Assembly: GCA_002367355.1 (NCBI GenBank)
Contig: DFBQ01000164.1
Location: 1-6,853, forward strand
DNA from: Deltaproteobacteria bacterium UBA3076
GTDB taxonomy: Bacteria > Desulfobacterota > Dissulfuribacteria > Dissulfuribacterales > UBA3076
Length of the DNA: 6,853 nucleotides
Reading direction: 5' to 3'
Part shown: in pieces, positions 6,276-6,853 of the stretch
How positions within the stretch are numbered: position 1 is the first letter of the stretch
How the letters are laid out: each line of letters starts with the position of its first letter
The notes under the pieces: model-generated
Told to the model about the DNA's origin: nothing
What the model saw: only the letters and a program-made list of their open reading frames with translations
Databases searched by the model: none
Made by a program: the position numbers and the translations under genes

Positions 6276-6842
6276 TCAGTCTATTACTTGTGCTTGATAT
6301 CCTTCTGGTGTCAGCGTGGCGCTGACTATAGGCCTGCCGCAATCAGGCACCATTATTGCAAACCTCTGAAAATCACAAGTAAACTCTACAAGGAATCTGG
6401 TATAGTCAACAGCGTCTGCAAGAGTCATCAGGTGGTGTTGTCCTGAGATAGGAGGTAAGCTAGGATTGTTATGATTTACAATATGTGTAATGAACTCCGC
6501 CCTGCCAATCCAACAGCCTCCGTAAGGTTGTTCTTGTTTAGATGACCAACGGAGGATATAGCTTGATGAATTCTCATTTCCATCCACTGTAATCTTTCCA
6601 GAGAATACAATATGTGATTGCAGAAAAGGCCTTGACACATCTTGTTCTTCGAAACCTGCGATTATGAATTGGCACACCGTGACAGGAGCAGATGAAAGAT
6701 CTTCGGTCCCGTGTTGTTGCCTCAGTTGGTCTTTGAGTCCATCAATGAAGTGCTTTGTAACCTGATCGCAGTTTGGCTCTCCTGAATAGGAATGTTCAAG
6801 AGATTTGAATATGGCGTGCATTGTTTTTTTGCAATACCGCAA
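6276..6842 (-). CDS. C-terminal part of a proteasome-like Ntn-hydrolase family protein, probably missing its N-terminus
   Basis: 188 codons from a TTG at 6842, or 181 from an ATG at 6821. The sequence resembles, by eye, the second half of proteasome beta-like Ntn-hydrolase proteins: VTVCQFIIAGFEE (54-66), a GGCWIGRAEFITHIV stretch (108-122), MTLADAVDYTRFLVEFTCDFQRFA (139-162), and a final CGRPIVSATLTPEGYQ. Full-length relatives start with a catalytic residue and a first beta sheet, and neither is present here. An in-frame TGA sits at 6848-6846, just before the TTG. No convincing ribosome site precedes either start: GGTGA is only 3 nt from the TTG, and the ATG has none. The gene is therefore either a 5'-truncated or frameshifted remnant, or the sequence has an indel near the A7 run (minus strand, 6830-6824). 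It lies 114 nt upstream of mod on the same strand. A link to restriction is not evident. An unrelated hypothetical protein is possible. Confidence 0.5.
   Translation of the reverse strand: MRYCKKTMHAIFKSLEHSYSGEPNCDQVTKHFIDGLKDQLRQQHGTEDLSSAPVTVCQFIIAGFEEQDVSRPFLQSHIVFSGKITVDGNENSSSYILRWSSKQEQPYGGCWIGRAEFITHIVNHNNPSLPPISGQHHLMTLADAVDYTRFLVEFTCDFQRFAIMVPDCGRPIVSATLTPEGYQAQVID
6310..6326. repeat. Perfect 7-bp inverted repeat near the 3' end of the Ntn-hydrolase-like gene
   Basis: GTCAGCG (6310-6316), spacer TGG, CGCTGAC (6320-6326). It falls inside the last codons of the gene. A weaker GCCTG/CAGGC pair lies next to it (6332-6348). No T-run follows. It may be chance within coding sequence or an mRNA 3' structure. 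Confidence 0.35.
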
Positions 6843-6853
6843 AAGTCACCCCG

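Noticed and set aside
1..6853. CRISPR array, tRNA or rRNA genes, transposase or insertion-sequence ends
   Set aside because: No regularly spaced direct repeats, no cloverleaf or rRNA-like sequence, and no transposase motifs or matching terminal repeats around the cassette were seen.

Overview
The window looks like a chromosomal stretch from a free-living bacterium of moderate GC content, about 55-60% in the best-conserved coding parts. Phylum cannot be fixed from the sequence alone. The rightmost gene resembles a proteasome-like Ntn-hydrolase family that I associate with Chloroflexota and cyanobacteria, so such a host is a reasonable but weak guess. Shine-Dalgarno sites of normal bacterial type are present.

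Layout, left to right. Positions 2-40 may be the last 12 codons of a plus-strand gene entering from the left. Positions 41-297 are non-coding and unusually rich in dyad symmetry: a 16-bp hairpin (66-100), two tandem 16-bp palindromes with 24-bp period (130-145, 154-169), a rho-independent terminator best read on the minus strand (186-220), and a second hairpin with a T-run on the plus strand (255-288). This fits a convergent gene boundary. Everything from 298 to 6161 is a minus-strand cassette transcribed right to left: a type III DNA methyltransferase (Mod, 6161-4254), the type III helicase/endonuclease (Res, 4251-1621) starting 2 nt after the mod stop, and, 45 nt later, a 425-residue accessory protein (1575-298). 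Right of this lies a minus-strand gene (6842-6276) that appears to be the 3' part of a proteasome-like Ntn-hydrolase gene, with its 5' part missing or frame-disrupted at the window edge.

Function. Mod and Res carry all expected catalytic motifs and look intact: Mod would methylate adenine in one strand of an asymmetric site, and Mod-Res would cut unmethylated invading DNA. The accessory protein is the most interesting item. It reads as an N-terminal winged-helix-like domain, a coiled coil, a central Ymh/TIGR02391-like segment containing a HEPN-type RNxxxH motif, and a C-terminal DUF4268-like domain. A HEPN ribonuclease encoded in the same operon as a type III restriction system could be a second-line abortive effector or a guard of the restriction complex. 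That role is inference; the domain calls rest on recognising sequence patterns by eye.

A second notable feature is a sharp GC drop inside mod (about 42% over 4861-5460 against 55-60% on either side). It coincides with the target-recognition region, as expected if the specificity domain was exchanged by recombination.
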